Positions 1 through 6,612 of a stretch of DNA of 9,615 bases are shown here, piece by piece; the stretch's first letter is position 1; each line of letters opens with the position of its first letter. Under the pieces are notes generated by a model, which searched no databases, was not told where the DNA came from, and worked only from the letters and a program-made list of their open reading frames with translations. This DNA comes from an uncultured Methylococcaceae bacterium (GTDB taxonomy: Bacteria; Pseudomonadota; Gammaproteobacteria; Methylococcales; Methylomonadaceae), in the NCBI GenBank assembly GCA_903903365.1, contig CAIUYS010000112.1, forward strand, positions 1-9,615, read 5' to 3'. Position numbers and translations under genes: made by a program.

Positions 1-28
1 GATTCCGGCAGTCCATGCCGGAATGACG
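1..28. repeat. Short palindromic dispersed-repeat-like element
   Basis: Perfect 8-bp inverted repeat ATTCCGGC (2-9) and GCCGGAAT (17-24) around a 7-nt loop, followed by GACGG. From general knowledge, palindromes of this type (a TTCCGGC arm, a short spacer, then GCCGGAATGACG) occur as dispersed intergenic repeats in many gammaproteobacterial genomes. Membership of such a family is inferred, because only one copy is visible here and the element may continue to the left of the window. Confidence 0.5.
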
Positions 29-84
29 GGCTTTGTGACATTTGTGTATAACAACGAGAGCCGGAGCTTGCGAACCGGAAGAAA

Positions 85-150
85 AAAACTGGAGTGCAAT
101 CGCTTCAGCTATTGCCTGTAAAAAAACTAAAGCAGTTTTACTCCAGTTTT
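85..150. repeat. Long-armed inverted repeat, intergenic
   Basis: Perfect 11-bp inverted repeat: AAAACTGGAGT (85-95) and ACTCCAGTTTT (140-150). Directly inside the left arm lies a smaller stem, GCAAT (96-100) with ATTGC (111-115), and GTAAAA (118-123) could alternatively pair with TTTTAC (136-141). The right arm ends in T4 then ATA, too short a T-run for a convincing intrinsic terminator. It could be the terminator of a gene outside the window, a small mobile-element relic, or a structured RNA. No gene lies in 1-278. Confidence 0.4.
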
Positions 151-160
151 ATACCTAACT

Positions 161-210
161 TAACGCAATTGCAGTTTAACCCTTACACACTTTGTAAGGG
201 TTAAGCGTTA
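161..210. promoter_or_regulatory. Strong hairpin upstream of the HNH-like gene
   Basis: Perfect 12-bp inverted repeat TTAACCCTTACA (176-187) and TGTAAGGGTTAA (193-204) around a 5-nt loop. It is capped by a second pairing, TAACGC (161-166) with GCGTTA (205-210), leaving a 9-nt bulge on the left side only. It ends 68 nt before the ATG of the gene at 279. There is no T-run after it, so it is not a standard intrinsic terminator. An operator or structured 5' leader is possible. I could not identify a convincing sigma-70 promoter between it and the gene. Confidence 0.4.
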
Positions 211-278
211 CACTATCGCCTCAGTCAGCATAAGATTACAGCTGGCAAATCAGTCACCGGTCTTTATAGAGGGATATC

Positions 279-1112
279 ATGTTAAATGTAGCGTTTGAAA
301 TTGGTTTTGATCATTACCGGTTTGCTTTGCCCCTGGATATTGCCCGTTTTAGCGACCGGCACCGTCAACAAATCCGCTATGGCTATCAGGCCGCCAGCTT
401 GCAAAAGGTTACCCAAAAAAAACCGGATCGCTATGAAAATAAACTACTCACCCTACGTGATCGCGCCTTAACCAAAGGCTTGGACGTAACCCTTACCGTT
501 AATGACTTGCGTGACAAACTACAACAAACCCAAGGTTATTGCCCCATAATAGGCAACCCCTTTACCTTTGCAGAACATAATGCAACCGATTGGTCAGTGG
601 ACAGAGTCGATAATACGCGAGGTTACTGCCTGGATAATATTGAGATTGTCTCGGTAATAGCCAATCAAGCAAAAAGCGACCTGGATTTATCCGGGATTAT
701 TAAACAAGCCCTTGGCAAAACCAAAACAGACAGCGTGTTATCTGAAGACGAATGGTTTCGCATGGCCCGGTTTTATTATAAAAGAATGACGCTGGTAAAA
801 CCGTTAAGCGTCTGCCGAATCCTGGCTGATAGCCAGCCCTTATATGATCAGGTCGTTTTTATGCAACTTTTTAATAATGACGAAAAACGGGCCAAAGCCT
901 TTCTGCAAAAACTACAAAAATACAGCAGCAAAGAAGCCGTTACCAAAGCCAGCAAACTAACCCAAAAACGGGTTTATCATCGGGCCAATATTTATGTGGA
1001 TGTGCTGTATGACAGCCCCAAGCTCTATCGCTGGGTGCAAGCGTTTATAAAATCAATTAATGCCCACAGCACAGCATTTGATCCGTTAATCTTGGATTGC
1101 CTGTTTGCCTGA
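279..1112 (+). CDS. HNH-like nuclease-domain protein, stand-alone
   Basis: 277 aa. Residues about 55-140 resemble the HNH-fold variant found in phage and genomic-island endonucleases: a basic helix with RALTKGLDVTLT (62-73), CPIIG (88-92), then SVDRVD (106-111), GYCLDN (115-120) and ANQAKSDL (128-135). In that family the D/R pair and the downstream Asn/Lys residues form the metal and catalytic site; the classic HNH histidine is not obvious, as in other SxDRxD members. The N-terminal ~50 residues and the C-terminal half (about 150-277, helical, lysine-rich) are not recognised. The start is supported by an AGAGGGA ribosome-binding site (268-274) five bases before ATG. It has no close partner gene: 248 nt separate it from hsdR. 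It could be a nuclease, a homing-type enzyme or a DNA-binding derivative. The fold call is moderately sure; the biological role is unknown. Confidence 0.6.
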   Translation: MLNVAFEIGFDHYRFALPLDIARFSDRHRQQIRYGYQAASLQKVTQKKPDRYENKLLTLRDRALTKGLDVTLTVNDLRDKLQQTQGYCPIIGNPFTFAEHNATDWSVDRVDNTRGYCLDNIEIVSVIANQAKSDLDLSGIIKQALGKTKTDSVLSEDEWFRMARFYYKRMTLVKPLSVCRILADSQPLYDQVVFMQLFNNDEKRAKAFLQKLQKYSSKEAVTKASKLTQKRVYHRANIYVDVLYDSPKLYRWVQAFIKSINAHSTAFDPLILDCLFA

Positions 1113-1137
1113 AAGAGTAAAAAGCTAGGTTTAATTT

Positions 1138-1150
1138 GCTAACGGTTAGC
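1138..1150. promoter_or_regulatory. Palindrome, possible operator upstream of toxin remnant and hsdR
   Basis: GCTAAC (1138-1143), one central base, GTTAGC (1145-1150): a perfect 6-bp dyad in an AT-rich intergenic stretch, 25 nt after the preceding stop codon. A second, looser dyad (TTGC 1177-1180 with GCAA 1190-1193) follows. The position, upstream of a toxin-gene remnant and hsdR, would suit a repressor site, but no promoter hexamers could be assigned with confidence. Confidence 0.25.
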
Positions 1151-1243
1151 TAATGAGCGCAAGGCATGCTAATTTGTTGCTCTAAAATGGCAAATATGAA
1201 TTTAACAGGAAATTTGTATGGGATAAATGATAGAATCCAATAA

Positions 1244-1360
1244 AATTGGTTCGTACATTCTGCCTTATCACCTAAAGATCAACAAATACAAATTTTGGCT
1301 GTCTTTCATGGCGCAAAACAATGGCCGGAAAGTTTTACATCTATCCCCGAGAACCACTAA
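1244..1360 (+). pseudogene. C-terminal remnant of a RelE/ParE-family toxin
   Basis: Reading in the same frame as hsdR from just after the stop at 1241-1243 gives about 38 codons ending in TAA at 1358-1360. The peptide contains IQILAVFHGAKQWPESF, which matches in style the hallmark C-terminus of RelE/ParE toxins (a last beta-strand followed by VxHGxRxWP). About 60 upstream residues expected of such a toxin are missing, no start codon or ribosome-binding site precedes the remnant, and no antitoxin gene is recognisable in 1113-1243. The TAA is immediately followed by the ATG of hsdR. A different overlapping frame from 1227 is open but resembles nothing. The assignment rests on this one motif. 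Confidence 0.5.
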
Positions 1361-3895
1361 ATGTCAGCTAAAGAAGCCACTGCCCGCATCAAGATTAATC
1401 AGTTACTCGAAACAGCGGGTTGGCGTTTCTTCGCAGATGGCAAACAACCTGCCAATATTCAACTAGAACCCAGCATCACCATTAAAACCCAAGATCTTGA
1501 TGCACTTGGCCAAGACTTTGAGAAATCCTCAAAGGGCTTTATTGATTTTCTCTTGCTCAATGAAAAAGGTTTTCCTTTTATCGTCTTGGAAGCAAAAGCA
1601 GAAAACAAAAGTCCCATGGATGGTAAAGAGCAAGCACGAAAATATGCAAAGTCACAAAATTGCCGTTTTATTATTCTTTCCAATGGCAATCTCCATTACT
1701 TCTGGGATCTTGAGCGTGGCAACCCTTACATCATAACCACTTTTCCAACGCCCACATCAGTCATGGGTTATCAGAAAAGTGTTCCTGATCCCAAGCGTCT
1801 TATTGAAGAGACCATTGACGATAATTATGTGGCCCTGACTCAGCGCCCCAATTATGCCGCTGACGCTGCCTGGAAGAATGAAGCAGAACGCCAAGGCTTT
1901 ATTGACGCTAACGGCCTGCGTTTTCTTCGACCCTATCAAAAGAAAGCCATCGTTGCTTTACAACAGGCAGTAAAAGAGGGCAAAGACCGCTTTCTCTTTG
2001 AAATGGCAACCGGTACCGGAAAAACACTGACATCGGCGGCGGTCATTAAATTATTTTTACGTACAGGTAACGCGCGGCGAGTACTTTTTCTGGTGGATCG
2101 TTTGGAACTTGAAGACCAGGCCAAGAAAGCTTTTCACAAGGTACTTGCCAATGATTACAAAACCGTCATTTACAAAGAAAGCCGTGATGAATGGCGACAC
2201 GCTGAAATTGTAGTCACGACTGTCCAGTCGCTACTCTTTAACAATAAATACCAACGGCTGTTTTCCCCAACAGATTTTGACTTGGTTATCTCCGACGAAG
2301 CACATCGCTCCATTGGTGGCAATGCCCGTGCTGTTTTTGATTATTTTATTGGTTATAAGCTCGGCCTTACAGCGACGCCACGCGACTACCTTAAAAAATT
2401 CGACAAAGGTAGATCCTCATCCAAAGATCCACGCGAATATGAGCGCCGTCTCTTGCTGGATACCTACCGCACTTTTGGTTGCGACGATGGCCAACCTACA
2501 TTTCGTTACTCCTTGCTTGATGGTGTTAAAGAAGGCTACCTTATTAACCCCACAGTCGTAGATGCCCGTAGTGAAGTCACAACACAACTGCTTTCAAAAG
2601 ATGGTTTTGTTATTGAATATAAAGATGCCCAAGGCGATGATCAGAAAGAAACTTTCAAACAACGAGAATTTGAGAAACGATTTTTTTCCGAGGCGACTAA
2701 TCAGCTTTTTTGCAAAACATTTATGGATCATGCGCTTCGTGATCCTGTCAGTGGTGAAATTGGCAAGTCCATTATTTTTGCCGTCAGTCAAAATCATGCG
2801 GAAAAGTTGGTGACAATCTTTAATCTAATCGCTGATATTATGTTCCCTAACAAATACCAGTCTGATTTTGCTATACAAGTCACCTCGCGCATACCTGAAG
2901 CCCAGCAATACACGATTAACTTCACTAATAACAACCTGCTCGGTTCTGCCAATTTTCTGCCTACCTACAAAACCAGTAAAGCGCGTGTTTGTGTAACGGT
3001 AGGCATGATGACTACCGGCTATGATTGCCCGGATCTTCTTAATCTTGGCCTGTTTCGGCCTATTTTTTGGCCGACTGATTTTATACAGATTAAAGGCCGA
3101 GGCACTCGTAAGCATAATTTTCTGGAACAACTTTTCGATCAAGACTTAAAGGAAATGGTCACTAACCCCCATAAAACCGCCTATAAGTTGTTTGATTTTT
3201 TTGCAAATTGTGAATATTTTGAAGAAGAATTTAATTACGATGAAATCATAGAGCTACCCAAAGGTAGTGGAAAAAGTGAGGGCGGTAGCGTAATACCACC
3301 GCCACCCGGCAAGGCTTATGAACACCTTGGTGCCGATATAATGAAATCTATACAAGAAGAGATCATCGGTTATGAGGGCATGAAGATCGACCGTATGTTC
3401 TATGAAAAATTTGAAGACACCATACGCGAAAACCCGGCTATCGTGGAAGCCGTTGAGGCGGGCCAGTGGGATCGGGTTATTGATTACGTTAATCGTGAAG
3501 TTTTCGATAAGCCCAATGAATTCTATACCCTTGATAAACTGCGTAAAGCCGCCGCTGTCGATCGCCGCTTGAGTCTGCGTGAAATTTTGGAGAAAATATT
3601 TGGCCTGATTCCACGCTTTAAATCCAAGGACGAGCTGCTTGAAGAAGAGTTTTCAAAATTCGTTGCCGACTATAAACCCGAAATCGCTGAAACGATTCCT
3701 GCACTTAAAAACTTTTTTAAAGCCTACGCGACCAGTGACCAGATTCGTTATATTATCGAGACCAGGGAATACACCGACCTTGCTACCAACCCAATTTTTA
3801 CCACCCGTGACCTTAAAGCCGTGCCGGAAGATTATCGTACAATAATACCCAATTACATCAAGGACTATGTGCCCTTGAACCAATTTTCTGCCTAA
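1361..3895 (+). CDS. hsdR: Type I restriction enzyme R subunit (EcoEI/EcoAI-like)
   Basis: 844 aa, the size of the shorter Type I R subunits (EcoAI/EcoEI class) and shorter than EcoKI. It is the motor and nuclease of the Type I complex: ATP-driven translocation of unmethylated DNA, then cleavage away from the site. Visible parts in order: an N-terminal PD-(D/E)xK nuclease with D62, E77-A-K79 and the QxxxY motif Q91-Y95; a helicase Q-like PYQ motif near 191-193; Walker A ATGTGKT (216-222); DEAH (312-315); motif III TATP (337-340); TTGYDCPD (551-558); and motif VI QIKGRGTR (576-583). The C-terminal ~170 residues fit the EcoEI-type R domain that docks on the methylase. All catalytic residues looked for are present. 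ATG directly follows the stop of the toxin remnant; the only ribosome-binding site is a weak GAGAA (1349-1353). The next gene starts 9 nt downstream. Confidence 0.95.
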   Translation: MSAKEATARIKINQLLETAGWRFFADGKQPANIQLEPSITIKTQDLDALGQDFEKSSKGFIDFLLLNEKGFPFIVLEAKAENKSPMDGKEQARKYAKSQNCRFIILSNGNLHYFWDLERGNPYIITTFPTPTSVMGYQKSVPDPKRLIEETIDDNYVALTQRPNYAADAAWKNEAERQGFIDANGLRFLRPYQKKAIVALQQAVKEGKDRFLFEMATGTGKTLTSAAVIKLFLRTGNARRVLFLVDRLELEDQAKKAFHKVLANDYKTVIYKESRDEWRHAEIVVTTVQSLLFNNKYQRLFSPTDFDLVISDEAHRSIGGNARAVFDYFIGYKLGLTATPRDYLKKFDKGRSSSKDPREYERRLLLDTYRTFGCDDGQPTFRYSLLDGVKEGYLINPTVVDARSEVTTQLLSKDGFVIEYKDAQGDDQKETFKQREFEKRFFSEATNQLFCKTFMDHALRDPVSGEIGKSIIFAVSQNHAEKLVTIFNLIADIMFPNKYQSDFAIQVTSRIPEAQQYTINFTNNNLLGSANFLPTYKTSKARVCVTVGMMTTGYDCPDLLNLGLFRPIFWPTDFIQIKGRGTRKHNFLEQLFDQDLKEMVTNPHKTAYKLFDFFANCEYFEEEFNYDEIIELPKGSGKSEGGSVIPPPPGKAYEHLGADIMKSIQEEIIGYEGMKIDRMFYEKFEDTIRENPAIVEAVEAGQWDRVIDYVNREVFDKPNEFYTLDKLRKAAAVDRRLSLREILEKIFGLIPRFKSKDELLEEEFSKFVADYKPEIAETIPALKNFFKAYATSDQIRYIIETREYTDLATNPIFTTRDLKAVPEDYRTIIPNYIKDYVPLNQFSA

Positions 3896-3904
3896 AGGAT
3901 ACAC

Positions 3905-6058
3905 ATGCTAGACACTGTTACCAAACGCCGTATCGATAACGCCCGCGACATTCTCGTCGGTAAAGTACCTGATCCAAAATCTCAAGTTGAACAAATCACT
4001 ATCGCTCTGATTTATAAATTCATGGATGACATGGATGCCGAAGCCGAAGAATTGGGTGGCAAGCGCAAATTTTACACCGGCGACTTTACCCGTTACGGTT
4101 GGGCCAAGCTGATGAGTGCAGGCATTGGGGGCCATGAATTGATAGGACTCTACAGCGAAGGCATCGCCACCATGCCTCAAAATCCGGGTATTCCGCTGCT
4201 GTTTCGTGACATCTTTAAAAATGCTTATCTACCCTATCGTGATCCGGAAACACTGAAAAGTTTTCTTAAAATCATTGACGAGTTCAGTTACGACCATTCC
4301 GAGCGCTTGGGCGATGCCTATGAATATCTGCTGTCGATTTTGGGTAGTCAAGGTGACGCAGGACAGTTTCGCACGCCTCGACATATTATTGACTTCATCG
4401 TTGAGATTCTGGATCCAAAAAAGAATGAAACCATGGCTGATCCCGCTTGCGGTACGGCGGGCTTTTTAATTTCTGCCTACAAGCACGTCCTTAAGCATAA
4501 CTCCAAAGACTATCAACCGAAACCGGCGCATCAGGCTGATGCTGAAAAAGGTTTGCCTTTGGAGCTGCTGACTCTGGAAAGCCCGCTGCACTATAAAGGC
4601 GATTTACTGACGCCAGACGAACGCAAACGTCTGGCCGGAAATATCAAAGGCTATGATATTTCACCGGACATGGTACGTATGTCACTGGTTAATCTTTATT
4701 TGCATGGTTTCAATGACCCGCATATTTTTGAGTATGACACGTTGACCAGTGAAGAACGTTGGGATGAAAATTTTGATGTTATTTTTGCCAACCCGCCCTT
4801 TATGTCACCCAAAGGCGGCATCAAACCCCACAAACGCTTCTCCATTCAGGCCAAACGTAGTGAAGTGCTGTTTGTCGATTACATATCAGAACACCTTACA
4901 CCCTCTGGTCGTGCGGGTATCATCGTCCCCGAAGGTATTATTTTTCAAAGCCAAACGGCTTATAAAGCCCTGCGGAAAATGCTGGTGGACACTTCACTGG
5001 TTGCCGTTATTTCTCTGCCAGCCGGTGTTTTTCAGCCTTATTCCGGGGTGAAGACATCGATTCTTATTCTGGATAAATCGCTGGCCAAACACAGTGACAG
5101 CATTGCTTTTTTCAAGATTGACAATGATGGTTTTGGGTTAGGAGCACAACGCCGAGCCGTTGCCGGTGAACAGCTCACTTCGGTACTGGCAGGGATGAAA
5201 GACTTTGTTAAATACTTGAACATGGATAAACAGAATTTACAGGATAAAAGCAAAAAATCCGGGTTATTGGTTTTAGATGAGCTTATTTCACTAGGCACGG
5301 TGCTTATTATACCTAAGGAAAAGATTGCCTTGAATGGGGATTATAATTTGAGTGGGGAGCGGTATCGGGAGGGATATGTCCGTGCATCCAACTATCCCCT
5401 TGTTCCTATTCAGGAAGTAGCAGAAGTTGCCAGTGGCTTCGGATTTCCTCTCGAACAGCAAGGAAAGACTGACCAAGACATTCCGTTCTTGAAGGTCAGT
5501 GATATGAATTTGCCTGGAAATGAAATTTGGATCGCATCTTGGAATAACACTATCTCGCATGAAACTCTTCGACACCTCCATGCTAAATCTTTTCCGAAAG
5601 GGACTGTAATTTTTCCTAAGATTGGTGCCGCAATTGCCACAAACAAAAAGCGTATTTTGTCGCGTGAATCAACTTACGATAACAATGTAATGGGGATTAT
5701 TCCAGGCGAACAGCTAGTATCTGAGTTTCTTTACGCCTTATTGCAATCCTTTAATCTTTCTGTTTGGGCAAGTGATTCCCAGCCACCCTCAATGCGGAAG
5801 AGCGTAGTCGAAACGCACAAAATCCCCCTTCCACCATTAGAAGTGCAGAAGGAAATCGTGAAGGAAATTGAGGGTTACCAGAAAGTCATCAACGTGCCCG
5901 TGCTGTCCTTGACAACTATCGCCCCCATATTCCCATCCACCTCGACTGGCCGATTTCCACTTTCGAAGACGCACCTTTTCAGATCATCGATGGTGACCGT
6001 GGAGCAAATTACCCAAGCAAAGAAGACTTTTCCCCTTCCGGCTATTGCCTCTTTCTGA
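3905..6058 (+). CDS. hsdM: Fused Type I methylase M and specificity S subunits, frameshifted after first recognition domain
   Basis: 717 aa as read. Residues 1-490 are HsdM: a helical N-terminal domain, the SAM-binding motif DPACGTAGF (179-187) and catalytic NPPF (296-299), the signature of N6-adenine methylases. After NGDYNLSGERYRE (477-489) the chain runs without a stop into an HsdS module: a first target-recognition domain (about 495-645) ending in IPLPPLEVQKEI (640-651), the usual entry to the conserved spacer helix. Reading is coherent to N663. The last 54 residues (664-717) do not look like HsdS. The frame starting at 5896 instead continues the spacer helix as ARAVLDNYRP, so one base, probably a G beside 5894, is missing. 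The repaired protein would be 886 aa with two recognition domains. The ribosome-binding site AAAGGA (3894-3899) overlaps the hsdR stop, implying translational coupling. M-S fusions are, from general knowledge, a known but minority arrangement. Confidence 0.9.
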   Translation: MLDTVTKRRIDNARDILVGKVPDPKSQVEQITIALIYKFMDDMDAEAEELGGKRKFYTGDFTRYGWAKLMSAGIGGHELIGLYSEGIATMPQNPGIPLLFRDIFKNAYLPYRDPETLKSFLKIIDEFSYDHSERLGDAYEYLLSILGSQGDAGQFRTPRHIIDFIVEILDPKKNETMADPACGTAGFLISAYKHVLKHNSKDYQPKPAHQADAEKGLPLELLTLESPLHYKGDLLTPDERKRLAGNIKGYDISPDMVRMSLVNLYLHGFNDPHIFEYDTLTSEERWDENFDVIFANPPFMSPKGGIKPHKRFSIQAKRSEVLFVDYISEHLTPSGRAGIIVPEGIIFQSQTAYKALRKMLVDTSLVAVISLPAGVFQPYSGVKTSILILDKSLAKHSDSIAFFKIDNDGFGLGAQRRAVAGEQLTSVLAGMKDFVKYLNMDKQNLQDKSKKSGLLVLDELISLGTVLIIPKEKIALNGDYNLSGERYREGYVRASNYPLVPIQEVAEVASGFGFPLEQQGKTDQDIPFLKVSDMNLPGNEIWIASWNNTISHETLRHLHAKSFPKGTVIFPKIGAAIATNKKRILSRESTYDNNVMGIIPGEQLVSEFLYALLQSFNLSVWASDSQPPSMRKSVVETHKIPLPPLEVQKEIVKEIEGYQKVINVPVLSLTTIAPIFPSTSTGRFPLSKTHLFRSSMVTVEQITQAKKTFPLPAIASF

Positions 6059-6564
6059 ACACCAAAAATGTTCGTGCTGACGGCTTCAAGTTTGATGACT
6101 TGCTGTTTATCAGTGCAGAAAAAGATCACGATTTACGTAAAGGTAAACTTGAGCGCGATGACGTATTACTCACTACTCGCGGTACTATCGGAAATACAGC
6201 TTTTTATGATGCATCAGTGACTTTTGATCACATACGTATTAACTCAGGTATGCTAATTTTCAGACCAGATGCAACTAAATTATTGGGCAACTATCTCTTT
6301 CATTTTTTTCAGTCAGAAAACTTTCAAAGACAAAGGGATGCAATTGTATCAGGTGCTGCGCAACCTCAACTTCCAATTAGAAGTCTAAATGAAGCCAGAA
6401 TCCCCATCCCGCCTCTCGAAACTCAGCAAGCCATTGTCGCAGAGATCGAAGCCGAGCAAGTACTGGTCGCAGCCAACAGGGAATTAATCACTCGCTTCGA
6501 GAAAAAGATCCAGGCCACCATCGCCCGTATTTGGGGCGAAGAAGAACCAATCATCGAGAATTAA
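5896..6564 (+). pseudogene. hsdS: 3' part of the HsdS module: spacer helix and second target-recognition domain, out of frame
   Basis: About 222 in-frame codons that complete the specificity module begun in the preceding gene. They start with the rest of the central spacer helix (ARAVLDNYRP), then a second recognition domain with HsdS landmarks (LNTKNVRADG, KGKLERDDVLLTTRGT, PQLPIRSLNEARIPIPPLETQQ) and a closing coiled-coil helix (AIVAEIEAEQVLVAANRELI). It ends normally at TAA 6562-6564. The frame is open back to a TGA at 5869-5871, yet contains no ATG or GTG before the coding similarity begins. The first usable codon is an internal TTG at 6100, inside the recognition domain and without a ribosome-binding site, so independent translation is unlikely. 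It would be made only if the upstream frame is restored. Confidence 0.85.
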
Positions 6565-6612
6565 GACATGTTTTTTTCTTCCAATAATTAATTAATACAA
6601 GGAACTTACAGA

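Noticed and set aside
158..213. Possible integron attC site: ACTTAAC fits RYYYAAC and GTTACAC nearly fits GTTRRRY, about 56 bp apart with a hairpin between.
   Set aside because: The outer boxes pair only through TAACGC/GCGTTA, the right core has one mismatch, there is no spacer on the right arm, and the bulge is 9 nt on one side only. This does not match attC architecture, and no integrase or other cassette site is visible.
415..422. Run of eight A residues early in the HNH-like gene, a possible phase-variation tract.
   Set aside because: It encodes ordinary lysine codons in an AT-leaning gene, is short for slippage-driven switching, and the reading frame is intact across it.
1227..1466. 79-aa open frame overlapping the start of hsdR.
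   Set aside because: It overlaps the well-supported hsdR start in another frame, has no ribosome-binding site and no recognisable protein character; the toxin-like reading lies in a different frame.
6100..6564. Independent small specificity gene starting at TTG 6100.
   Set aside because: The start lies inside a recognition domain whose beginning is encoded upstream in the same frame, and there is no ribosome-binding site; it is the displaced end of the fusion gene.
6565..6612. T-run after the hsdS stop as an intrinsic terminator.
   Set aside because: No stable GC stem precedes the T-run, so termination there is unsupported.
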